A DNA stretch of 64,000 nucleotides from Ctenosaura bakeri. Taxonomy: Eukaryota; Chordata; Lepidosauria; Squamata; Iguanidae. The first letter of the stretch is position 1; each line of letters opens with the position of its first letter. Both the position numbers and the translations under genes were made by a program. Below, in pieces: positions 1 to 11,000 of this stretch. A model generated the notes under the pieces. That model had not been told where the DNA came from. It searched no databases and was given only the letters and a program-made list of their open reading frames with translations. The stretch covers positions 186,001-250,000 of the forward strand of contig CAOLHI010000964.1 in the NCBI GenBank assembly GCA_948474755.1. Direction: 5' to 3'.

Positions 1-486
1 CAAGAGCACTACTCGTTGCTCGTTTTCGCCCGCGTTACTCGTTACAGAGGGAGACGACTTGGTCCTTGCTTGCCCCATGGCTTTTTAAATGGGCCAACTT
101 CACACCTCTGCTAGCCAGAAGTACCCGGTTGCCAGCCGCCACCCTGGAAGCAGTCGGGGAAGTGGGTTAATCCAAACGGAGGGATTCGGATCACTGTGGA
201 ATGGCACCGAACTGAGAAAATTAGGGGGAAAAGACTGGTTATTCTGGAGAGACACCTTAAGGATGCTGTGGAACTCCAGTTCCCATTATCCCCAGTATGG
301 AGCCAGCCAACCTGACTAGTGGCATAGTTGGGAAATATCCCCCTTTTGGACTACCGCCGAGCCAGGGGATTCTGGGAGTCGGAGTCCAAAAGGGAAGGTT
401 TCTGGACTCTGCCCGGTGTCGGAGGATGATGGGAACTGCACTTCCTTGCCGCTGGGAGAATCAAAGGTCTCCTTAACCCTAAGTTA
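1..486. other. Unassigned left flank with a small foldback
   Basis: I recognise no gene here. At 344-391 a short inverted repeat runs from TTTTGGAC to GTCCAAAA around a core related to the 'actcccagaatcc' foldback seen at 63694-63770. The remaining sequence shows no open frame or repeat family I can name. Confidence 0.4.
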
Positions 487-603
487 AAATGAGTACCCGG
501 CTTGTTGGGGGCAATTAGCTAAAACACGTTGTAAACCATATAGAAATACATGCTATTTGTAAGTTGTTGCCGCCTCGATCCATGGGAAGGCGGGATACAA
601 ATA

Positions 604-666
<63 letters not shown>
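487..666 (+). repeat. tRNA-derived SINE 3' end with L2-like tail and (AAT)n
   Basis: The segment carries the body motif ATGAGTACCCGGCTTGTTGG, the tail motifs GCCGCCTCGATCC and GGCGGGATACAAAT, and then about 65 bp of pure AAT repeat (600-666). The same body and tail occur in a more complete copy at 60406-60710. The tRNA-like head is absent here. Confidence 0.75.
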
Positions 667-667
<1 letters not shown>

Positions 668-817
668 TTTTTCCATAATGGAAGCCTTTCAGGGTGCCAC
701 CACGAAAAAGACCATGCTATGTTTTTGCTTGCAATGGGCCAACAGAGTGCTTCCCACATCACCCGGGACATGACAGGGGACTGCTGAATAGGGGACCGTG
801 GGGAGCTGTCCAAAAAA

Positions 818-1210
818 GTAACTTTCCCAAGCTTCTGCCCTTGTGTGTAGACAGGGGCATTTTTGTTCTAAATGCTCCCTTGCTGCACCAGACTTGAGCA
901 TGAACAACACTGCAGGGGGCTTCTGAGTGCCCATAAACATTATACGACATCTAATCTTTACGACACCCCTGCAAGGTAGCCCCAGAGTATGATTGTGAGG
1001 GTATTAATAATAGAAACTTCCCAAGCTTCTGCCCTTCTGGTATAGACAGGGCATTTTTGTTCTAAATGCTCCCTTGCTGCACCAGACTTGAGCATGAACA
1101 ACACTGCAGGGGGCTCCTGAATGCCCATAAACATTATATGGCATCTAATCTTTACGACACCCCTGCAAGGTAGCCCCAGAGTGTGATTTTGGGAGGGTAT
1201 TAATAATATT
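818..1210. repeat. Two-copy tandem duplication, ~194-bp unit
   Basis: Copy 1 (about 818-1011) and copy 2 (about 1012-1210) both run from AAGCTTCTGCCCTT through GAGCATGAACAACACTGCAG and TTTACGACACCCCTGCAAGG to GGTATTAATAATA. The motif spacing gives a period near 194 bp. The copies differ by a few substitutions and small indels. No coding potential is evident. Confidence 0.8.
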
Positions 1211-1610
1211 TTCCTTGCAAACCCTGGCAAACTTCGGTGAACAACTTGCCAAGTCCAGAGGGCAGCCCTACAGAAGGTTTTAAAAGTGGAAATGCTGATC
1301 TCCAGACTCTTTTTTCCCACCCAAACAGCCCTGAGGCCGTTCAGAGAAATTGGGAAGAGATAAAATAAAACATTTCTCGGCACAAGAAGTGATTAAATAC
1401 AGGGACTCTGCGGCGACCAGAGGCTGCTTAGAGAGATAAACTTTAAAGAGGGAGCGGAAAAGTCCGTGAAAGAGGGGCCTAGCTGGGGTTATGAGCAGAG
1501 CTTGGGGAAGTTACTTTTGTACATGTTGCCTGGGGGTGTGGTCCACAAAAGTAACCTCTCCAAGCTCTGCAAAAGGGGAAAAGTTTCTTCCTTTGGACCA
1601 GGGAGACATA

Positions 1611-1689
1611 GGCCATTTCTGCACTATAGTGCTATCATTGCACTTTCAACCTCCTATGGAATCCTGGGGTTTGCAGTTTCGGGAGGGGC
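1611..1689 (+). mobile_element. Palindromic MITE, left arm only
   Basis: Terminus GGCCATTTCTGCAC, arm motif CACTTTCAACCTCCTATGG, then CTGGGGTTTGCAG and GGGAGGGGCC. The expected complementary right arm is missing, so this is a truncated copy of the family described at 11329-11473. Confidence 0.75.
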
Positions 1690-1792
1690 CATTACCTTCC
1701 TCAACTGAGATGTTATACTCCTACTGATTGGATTGGCTTTTTTAGCTGCTGCATCACACTGTTGGCTCACATCTGGTTTGTGGTTTGCTAAG

Positions 1793-1968
1793 GCCCTTTC
1801 GGCACGAGTCTGTTATAGTGCGATGATTCCACTTTCAACCTCCTATGGAATCCTGGGGTTTGCAGTTTCGGGAGGGGCCAGCTGGCCCCTCCCGAAACTG
1901 CAAACCCCAGGATTCCATAGGAGGTTGAAAGTGAATGATGCACTATAACAACCTGGTGCGGAAATAGT
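1793..1968. mobile_element. Palindromic MITE, full copy
   Basis: Nearly perfect foldback centred on GGGGCCAGCTGGCCCC, with arms of about 85 bp. Left terminus GCCCTTTCGGCAC, right terminus GTGCGGAAATAGT. The flanks CTAAG and CCAAG form a one-mismatch 5-bp target-site duplication. Confidence 0.85.
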
Positions 1969-2189
1969 CCAAGTCCAAAAAAGGGACACTTCCCAATCCT
2001 TATTGCCAACCATAATAGCTAAATGGAGCCTCTGAGGTTAGAAGCAATCTATCTTTCAATAATTGACTGCAGAGACGGAGAGCAGGGGCCAGCTATTTCC
2101 TTTGCATCCGAATGGCAAGTTTTCCCGGAAGCAATCTGTTCTGCCCAAATTATGATCAGGCAGAGAGGAATCGGGAAGACTGCCAGACA

Positions 2190-3157
2190 TTGATGAAATG
2201 CATGTGGGCAGAAAAAATGAAAGTCACAAATATAGGATGGGGGACATGTGGCTGGATAGCAGTACGTGTGAAAAGGATCTCGGAGTCTTGGTAGATCACA
2301 GCTGAATACGAGCCAGCAGTGTGATGCGGCAGCCAAGAAAGCCAACAATTCTTGGTTGCATCAATAGGAGTATGGTGTCTAGATCGAGGGAAGTAATGGT
2401 ACCGCTCTATTCTGCACTTTGGTTAGGCCTCATTTGGAATCCTGTGTCCAGTTCTGGGCACCTCAATTCAAGAAGGATGGCAAGCTGGAGCAAGTCCAGA
2501 GGAGGGTGACCAAAATGGTGGAGGGTCTGGAAGCCATGAAGCCCTATGAGGAGTGGCTTAGGGAGCTGGGGATGTTTAGTCTGCAAAGAGAAGGTTAAGA
2601 GGGGACATGATAGCCATGTTTAAATATTTGAAGGGATGCCATGTCGAGGAGGGAGCAAGCTTGTTTTCTGCTGCTCCAGAGACCAGGACAAGGAGCAATG
2701 GATTCAAATTACAGGAAAGGAGATTCCACCTGAACCTCAGGAAGAACTTCCTGACGGTCAGGGCTGTCCGGCAGTGGAATCTGCTGCTGCCTCCATGGAG
2801 TGTGATGGAGTCTCCTCCTTCTTTGGTGGCTTTTAAGCAGAGGCTGGATGGCCACCTGTCGGAAGTGCTTTGAGGGTGTTCCTGCATGGCAGAAGGGGGT
2901 TGGTTTTACCCGGCATGGCCCCTTTTTGGGGTTCCTTTTTTTTCGGCACAACTCCCCACAGGGCTTTCCCCTGGGGAAAATTTTATGATTCTATGCTGCC
3001 TCCATGGAGTGTGGTGGAGCTCTCCTTCTTTGGAGGTTTTAAGCAGAGGCTGGATGGCCACCTGTCGGGAGTGCTTTGATGGGTGTTCCTGCATAGCAGG
3101 GGGTTGGACTGGATGGCCCCTGGGGTCTCTTCCAACTCTAGGATTCTATGATTCTAA
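2190..3157 (+). mobile_element. CR1 LINE 3' fragment (two overlapping 3' ends)
   Basis: Degraded CR1 ORF2 C-terminus (frames encoding [16 protein letters not shown] and [19 protein letters not shown]), then the 3' UTR ending GGGTCTCTTCCAACTCTAGG and ATTCTATG repeats. A second 3' end begins near 2993 and repeats the last part of the frame. Frameshifts and stops show it is dead. Confidence 0.85.
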
Positions 3158-3781
3158 GTCCTGCAGTATAGAGTGGAATGCAAGCTGCCCCCCCCCCTTA
3201 TCTGACACATTAGGGACCAGAGCGCTGCCAGAAAACAGAACTGGTTGAAAAGCAGAACCTGTGGACTGTACCGTCGGGCGCATGAAGGACTTATGGGGGC
3301 TCACTTGGGACCAACCCCATGTGCGGTGCTTGCAAAGTCTCTCAGCCAGGTTGGTGCTCCCCGTTCCCCGGCCCATTTGGCAAGCAGTGCACTTCCAAAT
3401 AAGCCTCCGTGGGCAAGAAGAACTGATGAAAGAACTAACCGAGCTGGTGGAACTTGTCTTCAATCTGGAAGGGTTGAAAGAACAAGTTGCCAGATAACCG
3501 GGTGTCAGAAAGTGGGGACTTCCTGTATACTTAATTTTTGGAAAAAATAGCATGACTTTTTTCTGCTGGAGACGGCAGGGATTGAACTTCAGACCTTCTG
3601 CATGGCCTTTTGCCTCCTTTCCAGTTGGAGGAGAGGAGGAGTAGAGGAGGAGAGAGGGAGGGGTAAGAAAGCTCTTTTGGGTCTGGTTGTGCACCCAGGT
3701 TGCACACCGGGCGGAAAGAGAGACGGGAAGGACGGACGGAGAGTCACCACCGAGGACCAGAACGACGCCACAGAGGAAGCC

Positions 3782-3844
3782 ATGAGTTTCATTGTGCGCC
3801 CCTGTGTCCCCAAAGACCTGAAGGACATCATGCGTCTCGTTAAG
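3782..3844 (+). CDS. SAT2: SAT2-like exon 1
   Basis: Encodes residues 1-21 from the ATG to LVK, followed by donor GTGAGG at 3845. Phase 0. The upstream 3600-3781 stretch has no competing in-frame ATG close to the start and probably contains the 5' UTR. Confidence 0.8.
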
Positions 3845-4209
3845 GTGAGGGACAGAGCAGGTGGGGGGGGGGGCTCAGATCCACAAATCTTCCTGAGGTT
3901 CAGATGGAATCTCCTTTCCGGCAACTTGAATCCATTGCTCCTTGTCCTAGTCAACCTGTCTCCTTTCTTCAGGATGCGGGTGCGCATGATGCATTCCCTC
4001 TATTTTTGTAATGTGTAAATAGCAATACAGCAATAGCAATAGCATTTATTTCTATACCGCTTATCAACGGAGTGTTATCTAAGCGGTTTACAATGTATTT
4101 TTAGCTTATTGCCCCCAACAAGCTAGGTACTCATTTTACCGACCTGCGGAAGGATGGAAGGCTGAGTCAACCTTGGAGCCCGGCAGGATATTATTATTAT
4201 TATTATTAT

Positions 4210-4241
<32 letters not shown>

Positions 4242-4391
4242 TCCTGCCTCTCCATATAGATCGAGGCGGCGAACAATTTACAAATAGCATGTATTTTGAA
4301 ACATTTCTATACATGCCCCCAACAAGCTGGGTACTCATTTTACCGACCTGCGGAAGGATGGAAGGCTGAGTCAACCTTGAGCCCGGCAGGA

Positions 4392-4432
<41 letters not shown>

Positions 4433-4585
4433 GTATCCTGCCTCTCCATATGGATCAAGGCGGCGAACAATTTACAAATAGCATGTATTTTGAAACATTT
4501 CATACATGCCCCCAACAAGCTGGGTACTCATTTTACCGACCTGCGGAAGGATGGAAGGCTGAGTCAACCTTGGAGCCCGGCAGGA

Positions 4586-4636
<51 letters not shown>

Positions 4637-4784
4637 CCTGCCTCTCCATATGGATCGAGGCGGCGAACAATTTACAAATAGCATGTATTTTGAAACATTT
4701 CTATACCTGCCCCCAACAAGCTGGTACTCATTTACCGACCTGCGCAAGGATGGAAGGTTGAGTCAACCTTGAAGCCGGGCAGGA

Positions 4785-4819
<35 letters not shown>

Positions 4820-4972
4820 GTATCCTGTCTCTCCATATGGATTGAGGCGGCGAACAATTTTCAAATAGCATGTATTTCGAACATTTCTATACATGCCCCC
4901 AACAAGCTGGGTACTCATTTTACCGACCTGCGGAAGGATGGAAGGCTGAGTCAACCTTGGAGCCCGGCAGGA

Positions 4973-5013
<41 letters not shown>

Positions 5014-8000
5014 CGTCTCTCCATATGGATCGAGGCGGCAAACAACTTACAAATAGCATGTATTTCTATACATGCCCCCAACAAGCTGGGTACTCATTTT
5101 ACCGACCTGCGGAAGGATGGAAGGCTGAGTCAACCTTGGAGCCCGGCAGGATTGAACTCACAACCTTGTGGTTGCAGTACTGGCATTTAACCACTGCGCC
5201 TCCAGGTCACCCTGTATTCCTCTGATCACTTTGGCCACTTCTGCACTAGCTAGTTATAGAGTGATGATTCCACTTTCAACCTCCTATGGAAACTGCAAAC
5301 CCCAGGATTCCATAGGAGGTTGAAAGTGGAATCATCGCGCTATAACAAGCTAGTGTGGAAATGGCCAAAGTGATCCGGGGGAAAAGAGCAGAAACATGTG
5401 GCAGTGGGGGAAACGGTTTTCCTGGAAAAAAGCAAGGGAATTATGCAATTCTCTCCTGTTCCTTTCAGGAAGAAGGCATTGCAGCCAATTCTGCTTTTTG
5501 ACTGTGCTCCGGCCCTTCACTCCCCAGATAAGTGGGGGATGCTTGAGGCACCCCCTGCTTTTTACCAGTTGGCTTTTTGGCAATCCCTGATTTTAACCCT
5601 ATTCAGTTATAACCAGAACCCATACCCACTTATTCAACCCATTTCATCATGTTCCGACAGTCAGGGCTGTCTGGCAGTGGAATCTGCTGCTTCCATGGAG
5701 TGTAGTGGAATCTCCTTCCTTGGAGGTTTTTAAGCAGAGGCTGGATGGCCATCTGTCCCAGGGAGTGCTTTGAGGGTGTTCCTGCATGGCAGAAGGGGGT
5801 TGGACTGGATGGCCTCTGGGGTCCCTTCCAACTCTACATTTCTATGATCCTATGATTCTTTGGAGGCTTTTAAGCAGAGGCTGGATGGCCATCTGTCGGG
5901 AGTGCTTTGAGGGTGTTCCTGCGTGGCCGAAGGGGGTTGGACTGGATGGCCCCCGGGGGTCTCTTCCAGCTCTACATTTCTATGATTCTATGATTCTATG
6001 TTTCTATGACCTTCCATGCATTTCTGTGATCACACGCTGCTTTTCCTCTCAATCAGCTGTGTTATTCAGCTTTTACACGCATTCACACATACGTAGGATT
6101 TTATTTAAGTTTTTGGCACCCGAAATGCCTTTGCAAGCTAAAAAAAATAAAAAAATAAAAATCTGGGTTGTGCATTTTGATAATTTCTGGTTTTTTTGAG
6201 ACCGCTATTGTCCTAACGTGTTCAATAGTCAAGGGATGCCTATATGGAAAGAAAAGGAGGAGGCAGAGGCCATTTCCGCACTAGGCTGTTATAGCACGAT
6301 GATTCCACTTTCAACATCCTCTGGAATCCTGGGGTTTCTTGGGCCATTTCCGCACTAGCCTGTTATAGCGTAATGATTCCACTTTCAACATCCTCTGGAA
6401 TCCTGGGGTTTCTTGGGCCATTTCCGCACTAGCCTGTTATAGCGTAATGATTCCACTTTCAACATCCTCTGGAATCCTGGGGTTTTTGGCCATTTCCGCA
6501 CTAGCCTGTTATAGCGTAATGATTCCACTTTCAACATCCTCTGGAATCCTGGGGTTTCTTGGGCCATTTCCGCACTAGCCTGTTATAGCGCAATGATTCC
6601 ACTTTCAACATCCTCTGGAATCCTGGGGTTTCTTGGGCCATTTCCGCACTAGCCTGTTATAGCGCAATGATTCCACTTTCAACCTCCTCTGGAATCCTGG
6701 GGTTTCTTGGGCCATTTCCGCACTAGCCTGTTATAGCGCAATGATTCCACTTTCAACATCCTCTGGAATCCTGGGGTTTCTTGGGCCATTTCCGCACTAG
6801 CCTGTTATAGCGCAATGATTCCACTTTCAACATCCTCTGGAATCCTGGGGTTTTTGGGCCATTCCGCACTAGCCTGTTATAGCGCAATGATTCCACTTTC
6901 AACCTCCTCTGGAATCCTGGGGTTTCTTGGGCCATTTCCGCACTAGCCTGTTATAGCGTAATGATTCCACTTTCAACATCCTCTGGAATCCTGGGGTTTC
7001 TTGGGCCATTTCCGCACTAGCCTGTTAGTAGCGATGTCCACTTTCACCTCCTCGATCCTGGGGTTTGCAGTTTTGGAGGGCCTCTCCCAAACTGCAAACC
7101 CCAGGATTCCATAGGAGGTTGAAAGTGGAATCATCGCGCTATAACAAGCTAGTGCGGAAATGGCCAAAGTGATCCGAGGAAGGTGAAGACATCTAATAGA
7201 AGATTTCTTGGGATGGACGATTTCCAATGTCTCACCCTCTGCAATGCTAGAAAACTCTGGCAAGAAGGAAAATTTTGTTTGGAGGGCAGCACCCTCATTT
7301 TGCCTCCCCCACCATAGTTACATCCGTGGGGGGCAGCTGCTGAATCCATGGAATCTGCAAAATCAGGTTCCTCCAGGTGTGGTAGGCATTTGGGGAGGTT
7401 GCAATATTTGTTGCTGGAGCACTTGGTTTTTGCTTTTAAACGTGGAAATGACATTTCCATTTTCCTGGATTATTTTCTGTCCATTCCTGGCACCTGCTGC
7501 AACATTTTATTCCCACCCTCGAGTGGATTTCTTCTTAAACCTGAGACAAAGAATTTTTTAATTCTTTAAAAAAAGGAAAATGACTTTGTAACTCATGGTT
7601 TTGATGATTAGAAAGAGTAGGCTATAGAAAGAAGGGAACTTGTCACTTTAGAGACAAAAGAATGAATAACTATGTGTCTATGTAACAGTCAAAAGGAAGA
7701 TTGGAAGCCACTTTTCCCCCTTTTTCTTCTCTTTTTTCTTTTTTTCTTCCTTCTTTAAAATTTTTTCCGCAATTCTGTAATTTTTGTGACTTTTAATGTA
7801 TTTTTAAATTTAAATTTTTAAATCTTGATAAAATTACTTTTCAAGAAATGCTGTTATGCATCACAACAACGCCAACTTTGTCTTCTTCTCATCGAAAAAA
7901 TGTGAATAGAAATTCAGAAAAAAAAGAAAAGAAAAAATCTTAGATATAATGATATAGCACTACATCAGTGAAATGTTTTTTTTTTTTGCATTATAAGACT

Positions 8001-11000
8001 CAGAAAAAGTTTTCTAAAAAAAAATTCCAGGAGGGAAAAATTGGCTCTGCAATCATCTCGGCAAACCCCTCTCCAATTTTTTTTAAAAAAATTATCCATC
8101 TTATAAAGTTATGTACAAATAACGATGCGAAGACGGGATTGAGCTTAGTAAATTGTTCATTTATTTATGTATTTTATTCTCAATGACATTGCCTAAAGAC
8201 TCTTTTTATGATAGAGTTACTAGCTTGATAGATGAAGGGAATGCTGTGGATGTAGCATATCTGATTTCAGGAAGGCCTTCGACAAAGTTCCCCAGGACAT
8301 TCTTGCAAAGAAGCTGGTAAAATGCGGGCTGGACAGGGCTACTGTTAGTTGGATTTGTAATTGGTTGACTGACCGAACCCAAAGGGTGACCACGAATGGC
8401 TGCTTTTCATCCCGGAGGGGGGTGACTAGCGGGGAGCCACAGGGTTCTGTCCGGGGCCCAGTGCTGTTCAACATTTATCAACGACTTGGATGAAGGAATA
8501 GAGGGCAGGCTCATCAAATTTGCAGAGACACCAATTGGGAGGGGTGCTAATACGCCAGAGGACAGGGTCAAAATTCAAAATGACCTGGATAGATTGGAGA
8601 GCTGGGCCAGGGCAAACAAAATGAAATTCAACAGAGAGAAATGTAAGGTCCTACACTTAGGCAGAAAGAATGGAATCCACAAATATAGGATGGGGGACAC
8701 GTGGCTGGACAGCAGTGCGTGTGAAAGGGATCTAGGAGTCTTCATAGACCACAAGCTGGACATGAGCCAGCAGTGTGATGCGGCAGCCAAGAAAGCCAAT
8801 GCAATTCTCGGCTGCATCAATAGGAGTCTGGTGTCTAGATCGAGGGAGGTACTGGTACCCCTCTACTCTGCTTTGGTTAGACCCCATCTTGAATACTGTG
8901 TCCAGTTCTGGGCACCCCAATTCAAGAAGGATATTGACAAGCTGGAGCAAGTCCAGAGGAGGGCGACCAAAATGGTGAGGGGCCTGGAAGCCATGAAGCC
9001 CTATGAGGATAGACTGAGAGAGCTGGGTATGTTTAGTCTGCAGAAAGGAAGGTTAAGAGGGGACATGATAGCCATGTTTAAATATTTGAAGGGATGCCAC
9101 GTAGAGGAGGGAGAGGGCTTGTTTTCTGCTGCTCCAGAGACCAGGACAAGGAGCCATGGATTCAAGCTGCAGGAAAGGAGATTCCACCTGAACCTCAGGA
9201 AGAACTTCCTGACAGTCAGGGCTGTCCGGCCATGGAATCTGCTGCCTGGGAGTGTAGTGGAGGCTCCTTCCTTGGAGGTTTTTAAGCAGAGGCTTGATGG
9301 CCATCTGTCGGGATTGCTTTGAGGGTGTTCCTGCATGGCAGGGGGTTGGACTGGATGGCCCCTGGGGTCTCCTCCAACTCTACGTTTCTATGATTCTATG
9401 ATTCTATGATTCTATGACTAGAAATACATGTTAATGCGACAAAAGAAAACTAGGGAGCTTTAGTTTGTTGGGAGTAGCTGTATAAGGAACTCTTAAAGGA
9501 GGCAAGGAAGTTACGGTTTTGCACACCTAGGCTTAAAGGAAATAATATATTTTTTCTTTTCTATCTTATCTTATTAAATTTTGAGGATGTACATTACCGA
9601 TGAATTTTGTAGATATGTGGGTTTTTGGATATGACATGTATATTAGTTTTCTTTTTTTATGATGTGAATTATTTTGCATGTTCCAACAACTGTAAAAGAA
9701 TGATCTTATTTTTTTTCGTAATTATATACTTTTAAAAATATAATAAAAAAAATTATCTATCTATCTGTCTATTTATCTTTTTTCAGGAGATTGCAGTTAT
9801 TTACAATGTCCCCCTGGACCAACTCCGGACCAACGTAGAAGGTGAGGAAGGGGTTTATTCCTCCACTTGTTTGTGCAAAATTTTTATTGGATTTTTGATG
9901 GCATTGAAGGGGTGCGTTTGTCTGAAAGAGGGGATGGAATTATTTGCTAATTTTCATCTGAAAGGAAGGAAAAAAGCAGTTTTTCCAGTTTTCTCCTTGC
10001 TAAGGAAGAGCCTTTGAAAACTGCTCGGTTGTTAAAGAATCTTCACAGTTCAAGACTTATTCTGCAAAAAAACAAAACAAAACAAGTGGTATTTTTGTAT
10101 AGAAAACAGCATTTTTCTCTGCAAAAAAAGGCACGCACACATGCACGCACACACACATTTGGATACAGAAATATTTTTCTTTCAGAGAAAATGCTGTTTC
10201 CTATAGAAATATACAATTTTCGGCACAAAACAGTGGCATGCAAATTTTGCATAGAATAAATTCTGGATTGCAAGTATGCTCATCAGCTATGGATTCTTAC
10301 TGTCATGGTTTCTAGAGATTTCATAGAAGTGTAGGGTTGGAAGAGACCCCAGAGGCCATCCAGTCCAACCCCCTTCTGCCATGCAGGAACACCCTCAAAG
10401 CACTCCCTTGGATAGATGGCCATCCAGCCTCTGCTTAAAAGCCACCAAAGAATCATAGGATCATAGTAACGTAGAGTCGGAGGAGACCCCAGGGGCCATC
10501 CAGTCCAACCCATTCTGCCATGCAGGAACGCCCATCAAAGTACTCCGGACAGACGGCCATCCAGCCTCTGCTTAAAAACCTCCAAGGAAGGAGACTCCAC
10601 TACACTCCATGGAGGCAGCAGATTCCACTCCTGGACAGCCCTGACCGTCAGGAAGTTCTTTTTGAGGCCAGTTGGCCCCTCCCTGAACTGCAAACCCCAG
10701 GATTCCATAGGATGTTGAAAGTGGAATGATAGCACTATAACAGTCTAGTGCGGAAAGATTCCATGATTTAAACTTTGCTAGAGAGCAAGTTGGGTAGCAA
10801 ATGAGCGTTCAGGTTGGCTTCTTCTATGGTTCCCCACCGCCAGGCTTTGTCCCCGGTGACTCCACACTACGCTCCACCAGCCCCAGGGGACCTTGGAAGC
10901 TGACACTGTATTTTTTAAAAAAAAGAAACGGTGTGACGTTAATCATTTCCACTGTAGGCTAATCGAATGTAAAATGCAAACGGGAAGAGGCAGATTGAAA

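Noticed and set aside
1797..1808. TTTCGGCACGAG resembling a cDNA cloning adaptor
   Set aside because: It lies exactly at a MITE terminus (normally TTTCCGCACTAG) with a target-site duplication, so it is a diverged terminus and not vector contamination.
6268..7165. CRISPR-like array of 74-bp repeats
   Set aside because: Units are directly abutting with no spacers, and the units are MITE arms in a vertebrate intron.
8486..9322. 278-codon open frame that could be listed as a gene
   Set aside because: It is the CR1 pol C-terminal half, with a lost RT catalytic motif and a frameshifted upstream part. Likewise the CR1 frames at 31874, 52770, 62648 and others.
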